DNA of 64,000 nucleotides from Mycobacterium sp. Aquia_216 (GTDB lineage: Bacteria; Actinomycetota; Actinomycetes; Mycobacteriales; Mycobacteriaceae): NCBI RefSeq assembly GCF_026723865.1, contig NZ_CP113529.1, positions 5,890,001 to 5,954,000 on the forward strand. Direction: 5' to 3'. Every line of letters starts with the position of its first letter. Position 1 is the stretch's first letter. The translations under genes and the position numbers were made by a program. Below the pieces are notes generated by a model. It did not search any database, was not told the DNA's origin, and saw only the letters and a list, made by a program, of their open reading frames with translations. Below, piece after piece: positions 29,599 to 42,100 of this stretch.

Positions 29599-31107
29599 TC
29601 AGCTGGAGTGCGGCCGAACAATCGGGAACAAAACTGTCTCTCTAATTGACAGACCGGTCAAAGTCATCAACAACCGGTCGATACCCATTCCCGTTCCGGT
29701 GCATGGCGGCATCCCATACTCGAGTGCGGCGAGAAAGTCTTCATCAAGCAGCATCGCCTCGTCGTCGCCGGCCGCCGCGGCGCGCGCTTGTTCGGCAAAT
29801 CGTTCGCGCTGCACTACCGGATCGTTTAATTCCGAGTACCCGGTGGCCAGTTCAACGCCGCGCACATAGAGATCCCACTTCTCCGTCACACCGGGGATGC
29901 TGCGGTGCTGACGAGTCAAAGGTGTTGTCTCGACAGGGAAATCCTTGACGAATGTGGGCGCGGTCAGCGTATTCCCCACCGCGTGCTCCCACAGTTCCTC
30001 GACAAGCTTTCCGTGCCCGTACCCGCGGTCCTCGGGTATCTCGACGCCGAGCCGGTCCGCGATCGCACGGAGCCGATCGACCGTCGTCTGCGGCGTGATC
30101 TCTTCGCCGAGCGCCGCGGACAGCGACGGATACATTTGTATCGACGCCCATTCTCCGTCTATGTCGTAGACGCTGCCATCCGGCAACGGCAGTTGTCTCG
30201 TACCGATCGCCTCGTCGGCGACCTCTTGAATAAGCTCTCGTGTGACGACTGCCGAATCGTCATAGGTTCCGTAGGTCTGGTAGGTCTCCAACATCGAAAA
30301 TTCGGGAGAATGTGTCGAATCGGAACCTTCGTTTCTGAACACCCGATTTAGCTCGAAGACCTTGTCGAATCCACCGACGATGCATCGCTTGAGGAACAGT
30401 TCAGGTGCGATCCTCAGGTAGAGATCGATGTCCAGCGCATTGGAATGCGTGATGAACGGCCGCGCCGCCGCGCCACCGGCCAACGTCTGCAAGATCGGCG
30501 TCTCGACTTCGAGAAACCCGCGCCGTTCCAGCGCGTTGCGTATGGCGCGCACAACCGCGATTCGCCGGCGCGCCACCGTGCGCGCTTGGGGGCGGACGAT
30601 GAGGTCGACATAACGCTGCCGCACCCGCGATTCTTCGCTCATGTCCTTATGCGCGACGGGCAGCGGCCGCAGCGACTTGGCGGCGATACGCCAGGCGTCG
30701 GCCAGGACGGACAATTCGCCGCGCCGTGAGCTGATCACGTTGCCGTGCACATAGACGATGTCGCCGAGGTCGACGTCGGCTTTCCAGGCGTCCAGCGAAT
30801 CCTGGCCGACCTTGTCCAGGCTGATCATTACCTGCAGCGTGGCCCCGTCGCCGTCTTGCAGCGTCGCGAAACACAATTTGCCGGAATTGCGCGCGAATAT
30901 GACGCGTCCCGCCACACCGACGATGTCGTCGGTCGCGGTGTCGACCGCCAAGTCGGGGTGGGAGGCGCGGACCTGCGCCAGCGTGTGGGTGCGCGCAATG
31001 GCCACCGGGTACGGGTCAAGCCCCTCGGCCAACAGCCGAGCGCGCTTGTCCCGGCGAATCCGGAACTGCTCGGGCAGGTCTGTTCCGGTGTCTGAGGCGG
31101 CACTCAC
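29599..31107 (-). CDS. lysS: Lysine-tRNA ligase (class II)
   Basis: A 502-residue synthetase (homolog of Rv3598c). GTG 31107 (VSAASDTG) is chosen because it aligns with the known start; the frame is open further upstream. OB-fold anticodon domain at about 55-160, class II motif 2 in FRNEG...HSPEFSMLE, and motif 3 in [11 protein letters not shown]. It charges tRNA-Lys in the cytosol. Compared with the M. tuberculosis protein, a few residues are missing in an internal loop near [13 protein letters not shown]. It lies about 135 nt downstream of coaX on the same strand. Confidence 0.95.
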   Translation of the reverse strand: MSAASDTGTDLPEQFRIRRDKRARLLAEGLDPYPVAIARTHTLAQVRASHPDLAVDTATDDIVGVAGRVIFARNSGKLCFATLQDGDGATLQVMISLDKVGQDSLDAWKADVDLGDIVYVHGNVISSRRGELSVLADAWRIAAKSLRPLPVAHKDMSEESRVRQRYVDLIVRPQARTVARRRIAVVRAIRNALERRGFLEVETPILQTLAGGAAARPFITHSNALDIDLYLRIAPELFLKRCIVGGFDKVFELNRVFRNEGSDSTHSPEFSMLETYQTYGTYDDSAVVTRELIQEVADEAIGTRQLPLPDGSVYDIDGEWASIQMYPSLSAALGEEITPQTTVDRLRAIADRLGVEIPEDRGYGHGKLVEELWEHAVGNTLTAPTFVKDFPVETTPLTRQHRSIPGVTEKWDLYVRGVELATGYSELNDPVVQRERFAEQARAAAAGDDEAMLLDEDFLAALEYGMPPCTGTGMGIDRLLMTLTGLSIRETVLFPIVRPHSS

Positions 31108-31241
31108 GACGTGCCAGCTTAAAGGACTTCGCACCACGTCCGCGCGGGCGTCGAATGAGTGCTGGTGACTTCGCGCGTGTGGCCAGGGCGGGAAATGGGG
31201 CGTACCGACGGGCCGTGCGCACGTTCAGCGCCTGCGAAAAG

Positions 31242-32057
31242 TCAGCGTGCGGTCTTCAGCCGGCCGCGCTGGGCGTCCCGGTTGCGTTCGAAGACCAGCC
31301 GCAATCCCTGCAGCGTCAGATGCTGGTCGTATTGGGCGACGGTGTTTAGCTCGGAGAGCAGCAGCGGCGCGGTGTGGCCCGTGGCGACGATCACCACGTC
31401 ATCGCCGGCGAAGCCGTCCATGTCCTCGCGGATGCGTCCCACCAGGCCGTCGACCAGTCCGGCGAAGCCGAACACCGCGCCCGCCTGCATGCATTCGACG
31501 GTGTTCTTGCCGACCACCGACCGGGGCCGGGACAGCTCGACCCGCCGCAACGCGGCCGAGCGGGCCGCCGCGGCATCCGACGAGACCTGTATCCCGGGCG
31601 CGATGGCGCCGCCGAGGAATTCACCCTTGGCCGACACCACGTCCACGCAGATCGACGATCCGAAGTCGACGACGATGCAGGCCTTACCGAATTTGTGAAA
31701 GGCCGCTAGGCAGTTGACGATTCGATCGGCGCCGACTTCTTTGGGATTGTCGACCAGTAGCGGAATGCCCGTCCGCACCCCGGGCTCGATCAGCACGTGC
31801 GGCACCGACGGCCAGTACTGGTCGAGCATGACCCGCACCTCGTGCAGCACCGACGGCACGGTGGACAGGGCCGCGGCTCCGGTGAGCTGCTCGGAGTCGT
31901 CGCCGATCAGGCCGTCGATGGTCAACGCCAGTTCGTCCGCGGTGACCTCGGACTCGGTACGGATCCGCCACTGCTGCACGACTTTTGCGTGCTCTTTGGC
32001 GCCGGACAGCAACCCGACGACGGTGTGCGCGTTACGGACGTCGATCGCCAGCAGCAC
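31242..32057 (-). CDS. coaX: Type III pantothenate kinase
   Basis: A 271-residue ASKHA-fold kinase (homolog of Rv3600c) that phosphorylates pantothenate, the first step of CoA synthesis. Visible: [15 protein letters not shown] with the catalytic Asp, [24 protein letters not shown], and GGAIAPGI. It requires K+ or NH4+ in characterised type III enzymes. It starts 2 nt after panD, completing a panC-panD-coaX run from pantothenate assembly to its phosphorylation. Confidence 0.94.
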   Translation of the reverse strand: MLLAIDVRNAHTVVGLLSGAKEHAKVVQQWRIRTESEVTADELALTIDGLIGDDSEQLTGAAALSTVPSVLHEVRVMLDQYWPSVPHVLIEPGVRTGIPLLVDNPKEVGADRIVNCLAAFHKFGKACIVVDFGSSICVDVVSAKGEFLGGAIAPGIQVSSDAAAARSAALRRVELSRPRSVVGKNTVECMQAGAVFGFAGLVDGLVGRIREDMDGFAGDDVVIVATGHTAPLLLSELNTVAQYDQHLTLQGLRLVFERNRDAQRGRLKTAR

Positions 32058-32059
32058 GG

Positions 32060-32479
32060 CTATCGCGCGCCCATCCGGGGGTTGAGTAGCTCGGCCGCGT
32101 CGTCGGGCACGAATGCCGGATCGCTCCCCAGATCGATCTGCTTGTTGGCGGCGTCGACGAAGACGACGCGCGGCTGGTAGGCGCGCGCCTCGGCATCCTC
32201 CATCGTCCCGTAGGCGATCAGGATCACCAGATCGCCCGGGTGTACGAGATGTGCTGCGGCACCGTTGATTCCGATCACACCGGTGCCACGCTCGCCGGTG
32301 ATCGCATAGGTGACGAGCCGCGCACCGTTGTCGATGTCCACGATCGTCACTTGCTCGCCCTCGAGCAGATCGGCCGCCTCCATCAGATCAGCGTCGATCG
32401 TCACCGAGCCGACGTAGTGCAGATCGGCCTGTGTGACGGTGGCGCGATGGATTTTCGACTTGAGCATCGTCCGTAACAT
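32060..32479 (-). CDS. panD: Aspartate 1-decarboxylase (pyruvoyl-dependent)
   Basis: A 139-residue proenzyme (homolog of Rv3601c) that makes beta-alanine from aspartate. The self-cleavage site Gly24-Ser25 (YVGSVTID) is intact; Ser25 becomes the pyruvoyl group. ATG 32479 is selected over an upstream in-frame start because it overlaps the panC stop (ATGA), has GGAGG upstream, and gives the standard 139-residue length. The C-terminal tail implicated in pyrazinoic acid sensitivity in M. tuberculosis is present. Confidence 0.95.
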   Translation of the reverse strand: MLRTMLKSKIHRATVTQADLHYVGSVTIDADLMEAADLLEGEQVTIVDIDNGARLVTYAITGERGTGVIGINGAAAHLVHPGDLVILIAYGTMEDAEARAYQPRVVFVDAANKQIDLGSDPAFVPDDAAELLNPRMGAR

Positions 32480-33399
32480 CAGTTCCTCCAAGGTGATTGC
32501 GGTAGCTCGTCCGGCCCGTAGGTGCCGGCGATCGCGATGTTGTCCAATAGTCTGGTGCCGCCCAGCCGGGCAGCCACGAGCAGGCGTCCGGGCCGGTCGG
32601 CCCGCAGCGGACCGAGATCTGCGCCGCGCAACTCCAGGTAGTCGACCCGAATTTCGGGCACGGCGGCGAGCACGGCGCGGGCCGCGTCGAGCGTGGCCCG
32701 TGCGCCGGCCGGGGCGGCGTGGGCGCCGGCCACCAGCGCCGCCGACAGGGTCGTCGCCAATTCACGTTGTGCGGAGTCGAGGTATCGGTTACGCGATGAC
32801 ATCGCCAGGCCGTCGCCCTCCCGGACCGTTGGCACCCCGATCACCTCGACGTCGATATTCAGGTCGGCGGTCATCTGCCGTATCAGGACCAGCTGCTGAT
32901 AGTCCTTCTCGCCGAAGAAGATCCGGTCGGGACTCACGATGTGGAGCAGCTTGCACACCACGGTCAGCACACCGGCGAAATGCGTCGGCCGTGCGCCGCC
33001 TTCGAGTTCGGTCGCCAACGGACCGGCCTGCACCGTGGTGCGCAGGCCGTCGGGATACATCGCCGCGGCGGTCGGGGCGAACACCATCTCGACGCCCTCA
33101 CCGCGCAACATCGCCAGGTCGGTTTCGAGAGTGCGGGGGTAGGCGTCGAGGTCTTCCCCGGCGCCAAACTGCAACGGATTCACGAAGATCGATACCGCGA
33201 CCACCGAGCCGGGTACCCGTTTGGCCGCGCGCACCAGGGCCAGATGCCCGTCGTGCAGCGCGCCCATCGTGGGCACCAGCATCACCCGGCGGCCGGTGTG
33301 GCGCAACGCGCGGCTGACGGCCGACATGTCGTGCGGCGCCGAGTAGACATTCAGTTCGCCCGGATTGAAGGCCGGCGGCCGGGCCGTCGTCAGGCTCAT
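32479..33399 (-). CDS. panC: Pantothenate synthetase
   Basis: A 306-residue ligase (homolog of Rv3602c) that joins pantoate and beta-alanine using ATP. The HIGH-like signature is MGALHDGHL, followed by [19 protein letters not shown] and the KMSKS-equivalent [11 protein letters not shown] 33399 is chosen by homology and by its 4-nt overlap with the upstream DUF2520 gene; the frame is open well beyond it. Its stop overlaps the panD start. Confidence 0.95.
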   Translation of the reverse strand: MSLTTARPPAFNPGELNVYSAPHDMSAVSRALRHTGRRVMLVPTMGALHDGHLALVRAAKRVPGSVVAVSIFVNPLQFGAGEDLDAYPRTLETDLAMLRGEGVEMVFAPTAAAMYPDGLRTTVQAGPLATELEGGARPTHFAGVLTVVCKLLHIVSPDRIFFGEKDYQQLVLIRQMTADLNIDVEVIGVPTVREGDGLAMSSRNRYLDSAQRELATTLSAALVAGAHAAPAGARATLDAARAVLAAVPEIRVDYLELRGADLGPLRADRPGRLLVAARLGGTRLLDNIAIAGTYGPDELPQSPWRN

Positions 33400-34322
33400 C
33401 GCGCCAGCACCTCGAGCACCGCCTCGGGAGCATGTGCGCGCTGCGCGGTCCGCAGCGCGTTCACCCGATAGGCCTGGGCCAGCTCGGGGTCGACCTGCGT
33501 CAGCGCGTGCAGATGGTCGGCAACCGCGGCCGCATCGCCGCGGGCAACCGGACCGGTGAGCGCTGCCTGCCCGCGCTGCAGCGTGTTCTCGAGTGCCGCC
33601 CGGGCCAGCGGCCCGATGACGCGTTCGGCGAGCCCGCCCGGCTGGTCGTCGACGAGTTGCTGGCCGAGCAGTTCGCTGCCGCGCAGCGCGGATCGCAGCG
33701 CATCGAGGGCGTCGGCGAGCACCACGACGAGGTGGTTTCCGGCGTGGGCCAGGGCGGCGTGGTAGAGGACGCGGGCATCCTCGCGGACGCGGACCGGCTC
33801 GCCGCCCATCTCCAGAACCAGCGACTGCCCTATCGCGTAGCCGACATCGTCGGCCGCGGTGATGCCGAAGCAGGTGTCCGGCAGCCGGCTGATGTCCTCG
33901 TCGGAGCCGGTGAACGTCATCGCCGGGTGAACGGCCAGCGGGATGCACCCGTGCTGCGTCAGCGGTGCGAGGATGCCGACGCCGTTGGCACCCGAGGTGT
34001 GCACGACGATCGTGCCGGGCCGCACCGCCGAGGTCGCGGCCAGCCCCGAGACCAGGCCGGCGAGTTCGCTGTCGGGAACCGCCAACAGCAGCAGCTCGGC
34101 CGCTGCGGCCACGTCCGGCGGTGCGGCCACCGGGGTGTCGGGCAACCGGTGCGCCGCCCGCTGGCGCGACGCGTGGGAGATGGCGCTGCAGGCCACCACG
34201 ACGTGCTCAGCGCGCTCCAGCGCGACACCGAGAGCGGAACCCACCCGGCCGGCCGAAATGACCCCCACCTTGAGCCTGGCCGGGCGCAAACCGTCGAACT
34301 GCTCCATCGCAGACGACCTCAC
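33396..34322 (-). CDS. Rossmann-fold protein with DUF2520 domain (Rv3603c-like)
   Basis: A 308-residue protein with an N-terminal nucleotide-binding Rossmann domain ([12 protein letters not shown], about residues 19-30) and a C-terminal helical DUF2520 domain, together resembling 6-phosphogluconate dehydrogenase-type or ketopantoate-reductase-type enzymes. It overlaps panC by 4 nt, which makes a role in pantothenate synthesis attractive, for instance as the missing ketopantoate reductase; this is inference from position only. Confidence 0.85.
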   Translation of the reverse strand: MRSSAMEQFDGLRPARLKVGVISAGRVGSALGVALERAEHVVVACSAISHASRQRAAHRLPDTPVAAPPDVAAAAELLLLAVPDSELAGLVSGLAATSAVRPGTIVVHTSGANGVGILAPLTQHGCIPLAVHPAMTFTGSDEDISRLPDTCFGITAADDVGYAIGQSLVLEMGGEPVRVREDARVLYHAALAHAGNHLVVVLADALDALRSALRGSELLGQQLVDDQPGGLAERVIGPLARAALENTLQRGQAALTGPVARGDAAAVADHLHALTQVDPELAQAYRVNALRTAQRAHAPEAVLEVLAR

Positions 34323-34423
34323 ATCGTTGATTCGTTCGTTCCAGTCCCAGGTGATGGGTACCGGACGGTCACTAAGACTGTAGTCGATCGGTGACGCAGT
34401 CCCAATGTGAGGAAGCTCCCAGC

Positions 34424-35869
34424 TCAGTCTTCCCGGCTCTCTCGCCTGAGCCGCCGGCCACCCCCGGATGGCTGCACCTGCAGTCGCGCCAGCAGGTCGG
34501 CAACCGACTGGCCACCGGTCGGCGGGCCGTCCCCGGCGCCGTCCAACTCGTCGTCCGGGCCGAGGTGGCGAGGTGCCGGCTCCGGGTGCGGCGCGGGAGC
34601 GAGTCGTGGTGGCGGTGACGCCGCGTCCTGAGGTGCCTGCTTGAGGTGCGGCGGCGGTGGTGGCGCGGTCGCGGGGGCGGACGGGGGCGGCGCCCCAGTG
34701 CCGGGCTCGTTGGTGGTCATGAAGTTGCGCACGGAATAGTCCCGGTACTCCGCGGAATGGCGCGAGCGCGCCCGGCGGGATTCGCCGTGCGGCGGCACGT
34801 TTCCCCCGGGCGGGCCGTCGAACTGCTCCTCGGGGTCGGAATGCCGGGAGCGCCGGCGCCGGCCCGACGGCGCGGCAGCGGGCCCATCGGTAGGGTCGGC
34901 GCCCCGCCAGTTACTACCCGGCGCACCCGGGGGCAACCAGAGCCCGTCGGCGATGACCGGCTGCCAGTCCGGGTGCCCCGATCCGGGCTGCGGCTCCGGT
35001 GGTGGCGGAGGCCCGGGGGGTGGCGCCGGCTGCTGAGATGACTGCCACTGCGCGGGCTCGAATCGGTGCTCGGCCTCCGCCTCCGCGGGCATCGGCGGGG
35101 GCGGATACGGGACCTCCTCCGGAGGCACGTACGGCGGCGCCTCGGGATACTGGACCTGGTTCGGCGGCGGGTAGGAAGCCTCTTGCTGGCCTTCGTAGTG
35201 ATAGCGGGCGCGCTCCCGCGAGCGGGGCGGTAGCAGCGGTTCTTCGGGCACGTCGATGATTGCGGATTCGTCGGTGCGGGGCTCCGCAGAGTCGACGGGG
35301 CTACCGTCGCGGACCGACGTGACGCGGTCGCTGGTCACCCAATCGGCGCCGGCGCCCTCGCCGCCGCGGTCCCAGTCGCTGTATGCGCGCGCGGGCGGCG
35401 TATCGGTCTCGAGGGTTTCCAATGCGGGCCGCTGCTCGAGGTCGGTGTCGAACAAGATCTCCAGGCTGGTCCGCAACGTGGCCACTTCCGCGCGCAGCGC
35501 GGCCAGATCATCGGCGGCCTGGGCTCGTATCTCGGAGGCGAGCTCACGCCGCAACTGCGACTCGACGGTCAGCTCGTACTCGCGGCGGGCCGAGATCTCC
35601 CGATCCAGCTGCAGGTCGTAAACCAGCTTCAGGTCACGTACCCGCGACTGATCGGCGTCACTTTGCCGGCGGTAGAGCACCGACACAAACGCACCGGCGA
35701 CTGCGGCCCACAGCGCCAGGATCACAGCGAGCTTGAGAAGTTCCACTCGATTGGTGAAAACCAGCGCGGAACTAGCCCCCATCGCGAGGACCAGCAACGC
35801 CGTCAAGAGCACCCACCCCGGCCTGCGGCCGCCGCGCCGACCCCGGGCGCCGCGGGACAGAACGGTCAT
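34424..35869 (-). CDS. Membrane protein with coiled coil and Pro-rich C-terminus (Rv3604c-like, DUF6779)
   Basis: A 481-residue protein. ATG 35869 (MTVLSRGARG) is taken as the start rather than the upstream in-frame start at 35896. Two adjacent helices (about residues 20-60) are followed by a charged coiled-coil region (about 75-150, rich in Glu, Arg and Leu), then about 300 residues dominated by Pro, Glu and Arg. The topology suggests a short hairpin anchor with a large disordered domain. The tail is longer than in M. tuberculosis. Function unknown; the conserved position next to folK-Rv3605c suggests a cell-envelope or division role. Confidence 0.82.
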   Translation of the reverse strand: MTVLSRGARGRRGGRRPGWVLLTALLVLAMGASSALVFTNRVELLKLAVILALWAAVAGAFVSVLYRRQSDADQSRVRDLKLVYDLQLDREISARREYELTVESQLRRELASEIRAQAADDLAALRAEVATLRTSLEILFDTDLEQRPALETLETDTPPARAYSDWDRGGEGAGADWVTSDRVTSVRDGSPVDSAEPRTDESAIIDVPEEPLLPPRSRERARYHYEGQQEASYPPPNQVQYPEAPPYVPPEEVPYPPPPMPAEAEAEHRFEPAQWQSSQQPAPPPGPPPPPEPQPGSGHPDWQPVIADGLWLPPGAPGSNWRGADPTDGPAAAPSGRRRRSRHSDPEEQFDGPPGGNVPPHGESRRARSRHSAEYRDYSVRNFMTTNEPGTGAPPPSAPATAPPPPPHLKQAPQDAASPPPRLAPAPHPEPAPRHLGPDDELDGAGDGPPTGGQSVADLLARLQVQPSGGGRRLRRESRED

Positions 35870-36014
35870 GGCCTGACAATACCTGTGCGACGTCAATCCG
35901 CGTGTCGCGCTGGTCCGGCGATTCTCACCTGGGTTAATTCGTTGATTAATCGCCGTTAACTGTCCGGTCGTGATGGCCAGCCCGGATGGTGGTCCGCAAC
36001 CTTCGGCGGGCGGC

Positions 36015-36491
36015 CTAGCTTTCCGCTCCCTCGGCTTGCTCGGTCGGATCCGGCGGGGACTTGCAGCAGTGCTGCAGCCACAGCGCGGCGACCAACAACG
36101 CCAGCGCGCTGACGGCTGCCACCACCGTTCCGGTGGTGTCCTCCGCGGCGACCCGCAGCCACGATCGGCGCGGCACGAAGTACACCAGGATTCCCAGCCA
36201 CCAGCCCAGCACCAGGGCGCCCACCCAGGCCGACGCCTTGGCGACCATCACGGTGCGGGCCACCGCGAGCGGATGCAACCAGCCGGGCCCGACACCGATC
36301 TCGCCTGCGGTGATCCTGGCCCGCACGTGCCGGGCCCACAGTGCCTCGGCGATGGCTACGGCCAGCAGCGACAGACCGGTCCACACCGTGATCGGCGGAA
36401 ACCACCGAAACAGCACCTTGATCAGCAGGAAACCCAGTACCGCAGCACCGACCACCGCGGCCGTCAGGTCACGTTTCCTGGTCGGCCCCAT
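36015..36491 (-). CDS. Small integral membrane protein, DUF3180 (Rv3605c-like)
   Basis: A 158-residue protein with four predicted helices and the GPTRKRDL start typical of DUF3180. ATG overlaps the folK stop by 1 nt. It is conserved with the folate cluster in actinobacteria but its function is unknown; no catalytic motif is seen. Confidence 0.86.
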   Translation of the reverse strand: MGPTRKRDLTAAVVGAAVLGFLLIKVLFRWFPPITVWTGLSLLAVAIAEALWARHVRARITAGEIGVGPGWLHPLAVARTVMVAKASAWVGALVLGWWLGILVYFVPRRSWLRVAAEDTTGTVVAAVSALALLVAALWLQHCCKSPPDPTEQAEGAES

Positions 36492-37015
36492 CAGCTCTTC
36501 GATTCTGGCTCGAGCGTCAGCCCGGACAGTCGCACACTGTCCCGGTCGACGGGGTCGAGTTCGGTCAACAGCCCCGCGACCGGCCGGGCTTGTCCCGCGA
36601 CGGTCAGCTGAGCATCCGGGTCGATGTCCAGCCAGGGGATCAGGACGAACGCCCGCAGATGGGCCAGTGGGTGCGGGAGGGTCAGATTGTTTTCCAGCGA
36701 GATGATCTCTGTCTCACCACGGCAAGAGATCAGGTCCACGTCCAGGCTGCGCGGGCCCCAGCGCTCGCCTCGAATCCGGCCCGCGGCCTGTTCGAACTCC
36801 TGCGCCCGGCGCAGCCAGCCCTGCCCATCGAGGGCCGGGTCGTCGGCGATCAGCACCGCGTTGAGGAACGGCCCCTGGTCCACGCGCCCCCAGGGGGCCG
36901 TCTCGTACACCGGCGAAACCGCGAGCAGCACGTCCCCGAGACCGTCGACGACCGACTGCAGCCGCGCCAGCCGGTCCCCGAGGTTGGAGCCGATGGACAG
37001 TACGACGCGCGTCAT
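36491..37015 (-). CDS. folK: 2-amino-4-hydroxy-6-hydroxymethyldihydropteridine pyrophosphokinase
   Basis: A 174-residue HPPK (homolog of Rv3606c) transferring pyrophosphate from ATP to hydroxymethyl-dihydropterin. Signature blocks: LSIGSNLGDR at the start, WGPRSLDVDLI carrying the metal-binding Asp pair, and LTLPHPLAHLRAFVL. ATG 37015 overlaps the folB stop (ATGA); a GTG at 37018 is also possible. Confidence 0.95.
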   Translation of the reverse strand: MTRVVLSIGSNLGDRLARLQSVVDGLGDVLLAVSPVYETAPWGRVDQGPFLNAVLIADDPALDGQGWLRRAQEFEQAAGRIRGERWGPRSLDVDLISCRGETEIISLENNLTLPHPLAHLRAFVLIPWLDIDPDAQLTVAGQARPVAGLLTELDPVDRDSVRLSGLTLEPESKS

Positions 37016-37413
37016 CACGCTCCGCCCGCGGGGATCACCGAACCGCGCCCGCCGCGCCGCGACCGTCGGATCACCACCGCGACGTCGGCGAACTGCTGCT
37101 CGATCGGCGCGTGGGGCTTGTGCACCGTCACCTCGACGGCGTGTGCGCGCTCGTCGTCCATCACGAAGTCGGCGATCTCGGCCCCCACCGTTTCGATCAG
37201 GTTCCGCGCGGGGCCCGCGACGATGCCGGCGGCCCGCTCGGCCAGGGCGACGTAGTCGTAGGTGTCGGCCAGGTCGTCGCTGGCAGCGGCATCGACCAGA
37301 TCGATCCAGACCACGATGTCGACGACGAATTCCTGCCCGTTGCTCCGCTCGAATTCGAAAACTCCATGCCGGCCATGAACTGTCAAGCCGCGCAACTCGA
37401 TTCGGTCAGCCAT
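37015..37413 (-). CDS. folB: Dihydroneopterin aldolase
   Basis: A 132-residue enzyme (homolog of Rv3607c), tunnelling-fold. Conserved [14 protein letters not shown] at the start and the [17 protein letters not shown] block near the C-terminus with the catalytic Lys. It cleaves dihydroneopterin to hydroxymethyl-dihydropterin and glycolaldehyde. ATG 37413 is chosen by homology; it overlaps the end of folP1 by 8 nt. Confidence 0.95.
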   Translation of the reverse strand: MADRIELRGLTVHGRHGVFEFERSNGQEFVVDIVVWIDLVDAAASDDLADTYDYVALAERAAGIVAGPARNLIETVGAEIADFVMDDERAHAVEVTVHKPHAPIEQQFADVAVVIRRSRRGGRGSVIPAGGA

Positions 37414-38248
37414 CGCTCTTTGTCCGCTCCGTCTGCGTCCAGGCGTCGACGACCTTGAGGGCGTCGACCGTGGCCCGCACGTCGTGCACCCGCACACCCC
37501 AGGCCCCGTGCAGGGCGGCCAGCGCGGAAATCACCGCGGTCGCCGTCTCACGCCCATCCGGTGGTCGCGGTGACCCGTCCGGTCCGGCCAACAGCGTACC
37601 GAGGAACCGTTTACGCGAGGCACCCAGGAGCACCGGCACTCCGGTGGCCACCAACTCGGGCAAGGCGTGCAGCAGCGCCCAATTGTGTTCTCCCGTCTTG
37701 GCGAATCCCAGCCCCGGGTCGATGAGCAGGTTCGCCGGATCGACACCGGCGGCCACCGCGTCATCGACGCTGGCCAGCAACTCCGAACGCACCTCGGCCA
37801 CCACGTCGCGATAGGGCGGGGCCTCGTGCGGGCGGTCGGACGACACCGATCGCCAATGCATCAACACCCACAGCACCCCGGCCTCGGCCACCAGCGGCGC
37901 CATCGCGGGATCCGCTCGGCCACCGGACACATCGTTGACGATCCGCGCGCCGTTCTCCACCGCCACCCGAGCAACGTCCGCGTGCATGGTATCGATGCTG
38001 ACGGTAATGCCCTGTGCCACAAGTTCTTTGATGACAGGAACGACGCGGGAGCTCTCGATCCGAGGGTCGATCCGGGTGGCGCCGGGCCGGGTCGACTCCC
38101 CGCCGACGTCGACGATCGCCGCGCCTTCATCCGCCAACGCCAGGCCGTGCACGACGGCGTTGTCGGTGCTGAGATAGCGCCCGCCGTCTGAGAATGAGTC
38201 GTCGGTGACGTTCACCACCCCCACAACCCGCACCGGCGACGAACTCAA
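37406..38248 (-). CDS. folP1: Dihydropteroate synthase FolP1
   Basis: A 280-residue TIM-barrel enzyme (homolog of Rv3608c) that condenses the pterin pyrophosphate with p-aminobenzoate; it is the sulfonamide target. Motifs: [13 protein letters not shown], the GGESTRPGA loop, IVNDVSGG, and GASRKRFLG. The start is a TTG at 38248 overlapping the folE TGA (TTGA), giving exactly the length of the M. tuberculosis protein; no better start codon is nearby. Confidence 0.93.
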   Translation of the reverse strand: MSSSPVRVVGVVNVTDDSFSDGGRYLSTDNAVVHGLALADEGAAIVDVGGESTRPGATRIDPRIESSRVVPVIKELVAQGITVSIDTMHADVARVAVENGARIVNDVSGGRADPAMAPLVAEAGVLWVLMHWRSVSSDRPHEAPPYRDVVAEVRSELLASVDDAVAAGVDPANLLIDPGLGFAKTGEHNWALLHALPELVATGVPVLLGASRKRFLGTLLAGPDGSPRPPDGRETATAVISALAALHGAWGVRVHDVRATVDALKVVDAWTQTERTKSDG

Positions 38249-38862
38249 CGCAGGATGAGGTCGAGCGCTTCGGCTCGAGAGGCAGCATCGGTTTTGAACT
38301 GGCCGCGCACCGCCGAAGTGGTCGTCGTGGCGCCGGGCTTGCGGACACCGCGCATCGCCATACACAAATGCTCGGCCTCGACCACGACGATCACGCCGCG
38401 GGGGCCGAGACGGTTCACCAAGGCGTCGGCGATCTGGCTGGTAAGCCGCTCTTGCACCTGCGGCCGCTTGGCGTAAAGGTCCACCAACCGCGCGATTTTC
38501 GACAATCCGGTCACCCGGCCGTCCTCGCCGGGGATGTAGCCGACGTGAGCCACCCCGTGGAACGACACCAGATGATGCTCGCAGGTGGAGTACAGCGGGA
38601 TCTCCTTGACGATCACCAACTCGTCGTGCTGTTCGTCGAACATGGTGTTGAGCACCGCACTGGGGTCGGTGTAGAGCCCGGAAAACATCTCCCGATAGGC
38701 GCGCGCAACGCGGGCCGGGGTGTCCCGCAACCCATCTCGATCCGGGTCTTCGCCGATCGCGTACAAGAGCTCGCGGACCGCCGCCTCGGCGCGGGGCTGG
38801 TCGAACGCCCGTGCACCGTTGGACGCGGTGCGGGTATCCGCCCCCAAACCCGGCAAAGCCAT
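38245..38862 (-). CDS. folE: GTP cyclohydrolase I
   Basis: A 205-residue enzyme (homolog of Rv3609c), the first committed step of folate synthesis. Zinc ligands are in the [11 protein letters not shown] block and HLCMAMRGV; the [10 protein letters not shown] and [10 protein letters not shown] segments are typical. It lies 15 nt after ftsH, beginning the folE-folP1-folB-folK run of overlapping genes. Confidence 0.95.
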   Translation of the reverse strand: MALPGLGADTRTASNGARAFDQPRAEAAVRELLYAIGEDPDRDGLRDTPARVARAYREMFSGLYTDPSAVLNTMFDEQHDELVIVKEIPLYSTCEHHLVSFHGVAHVGYIPGEDGRVTGLSKIARLVDLYAKRPQVQERLTSQIADALVNRLGPRGVIVVVEAEHLCMAMRGVRKPGATTTTSAVRGQFKTDAASRAEALDLILR

Positions 38863-38877
38863 CGAATTCTCCGTTCG

Positions 38878-41259
<2,382 letters not shown>

Positions 41260-41326
41260 TAATCATCGGCCGTTTCGGCCAGGTCCTTCCCCGATACACG
41301 CAGCTGGAAAAGTTCAGGTTACCTCT

Positions 41327-41440
41327 GTGGCGATTGCCAGCTCCGGGTAACCGGAGCGCAACAGGTCGCCACCGTCATCTCCAGTGGCGATCGCCAGCTC
41401 CGGCAATGCCGGAGCGCAGCGGATCGGCACCGTCCTACCC
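41327..41440. repeat. Two tandem palindromic repeats (about 57 bp each)
   Basis: Copies begin at 41327 and 41384. Each starts GTGGCGAT(T/C)GCCAGCTCCGG and contains an inner hairpin, GCTCCGG-GTAA-CCGGAGC in the first and GCTCCGGC-AAT-GCCGGAGC in the second, then GCGCA(A/G)C and a closing GTCGCCACC (degenerate in the second copy). The outer arms GTGGCGA/TCGCCAC also pair. The same outer arms occur in the array at 53111. They fill much of the 307-bp gap (41260-41566) between ftsH and the glyoxalase-fold gene, which has no gene. Confidence 0.8.
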
Positions 41441-41566
41441 AGTCAACGGCAGGCGGTTCCCGATAGGACCTAGCGCACCGCGAATTGAGTTCGGGGACGC
41501 CTCGGATTGGGCGAGGACCCACCCCCATGACACCGCACAGACATGATCGTGCTCACGGTTACGCGA

Positions 41567-41983
41567 CTAGTCGTAATAGCGGGCTTCGACCACATTGCCG
41601 TCCGGATCGGAGAAGTAGAAAATGTGCGGCGCCCATCCCCGGGCTCCGTAACTGCGGTCGAGACGGGCGCTGGTGTCCACTCCTGCGGCCTGCAGACGCC
41701 CATCCAAGGCCTCATACTCCGGCTTCGACAGCGCCAGGCAAACGTGGTTGACCGGGTGTCCGGCACTGCCCGTGACTTTGGTCAGCAAATCGGTGGCGCC
41801 GATGCCGGCTATCGGCATCAGGTCGATGATCGAGTCCTCGCACACCCGCACACTCGGAAACGGAGCTTCTCCGGCCCGGTATTCGTCGAACCGCACCGGC
41901 GCAAGCCCGATCACCTTCGTATAGAAGTCCATCGATGCCGGCAGATTCTTCGTCCACAACACAATGTGGTCCAGGCGCCTCAC
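41567..41983 (-). CDS. VOC (glyoxalase/dioxygenase-fold) protein
   Basis: A 138-residue vicinal-oxygen-chelate protein. It starts RRLDHIVLWTKNLPAS, has NHVCLALS in the middle and ends FYFSDPDGNVVEARYY; the His/His/Glu metal triad (His near the start, His in NHVC, Glu in VVEAR) can be formed. Substrate unknown; such proteins range from glyoxalases to antibiotic-resistance factors. It stands alone between ftsH and the divergent ephA, where H37Rv has the espACD region. Confidence 0.85.
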   Translation of the reverse strand: MRRLDHIVLWTKNLPASMDFYTKVIGLAPVRFDEYRAGEAPFPSVRVCEDSIIDLMPIAGIGATDLLTKVTGSAGHPVNHVCLALSKPEYEALDGRLQAAGVDTSARLDRSYGARGWAPHIFYFSDPDGNVVEARYYD

Positions 41984-42100
41984 GCCGACTCCACCCGCTT
42001 TCGCCTAGCCATGTATCCGCGATATCTACCAGACCTGGCAGTGAACGGCCATTTTCAACCTCGGTGAATACTTCTCAGGCCAGAGGCGTTGTGATTTGGT

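Noticed and set aside
32479..33948. A panC protein extended at the N-terminus by about 180 residues
   Set aside because: The extension lies in the DUF2520 gene in another frame; the conserved start is at 33399.
34323..34423. Search for a promoter or terminator
   Set aside because: No convincing hairpin or -10/-35 pair seen in this about 100-bp spacer.
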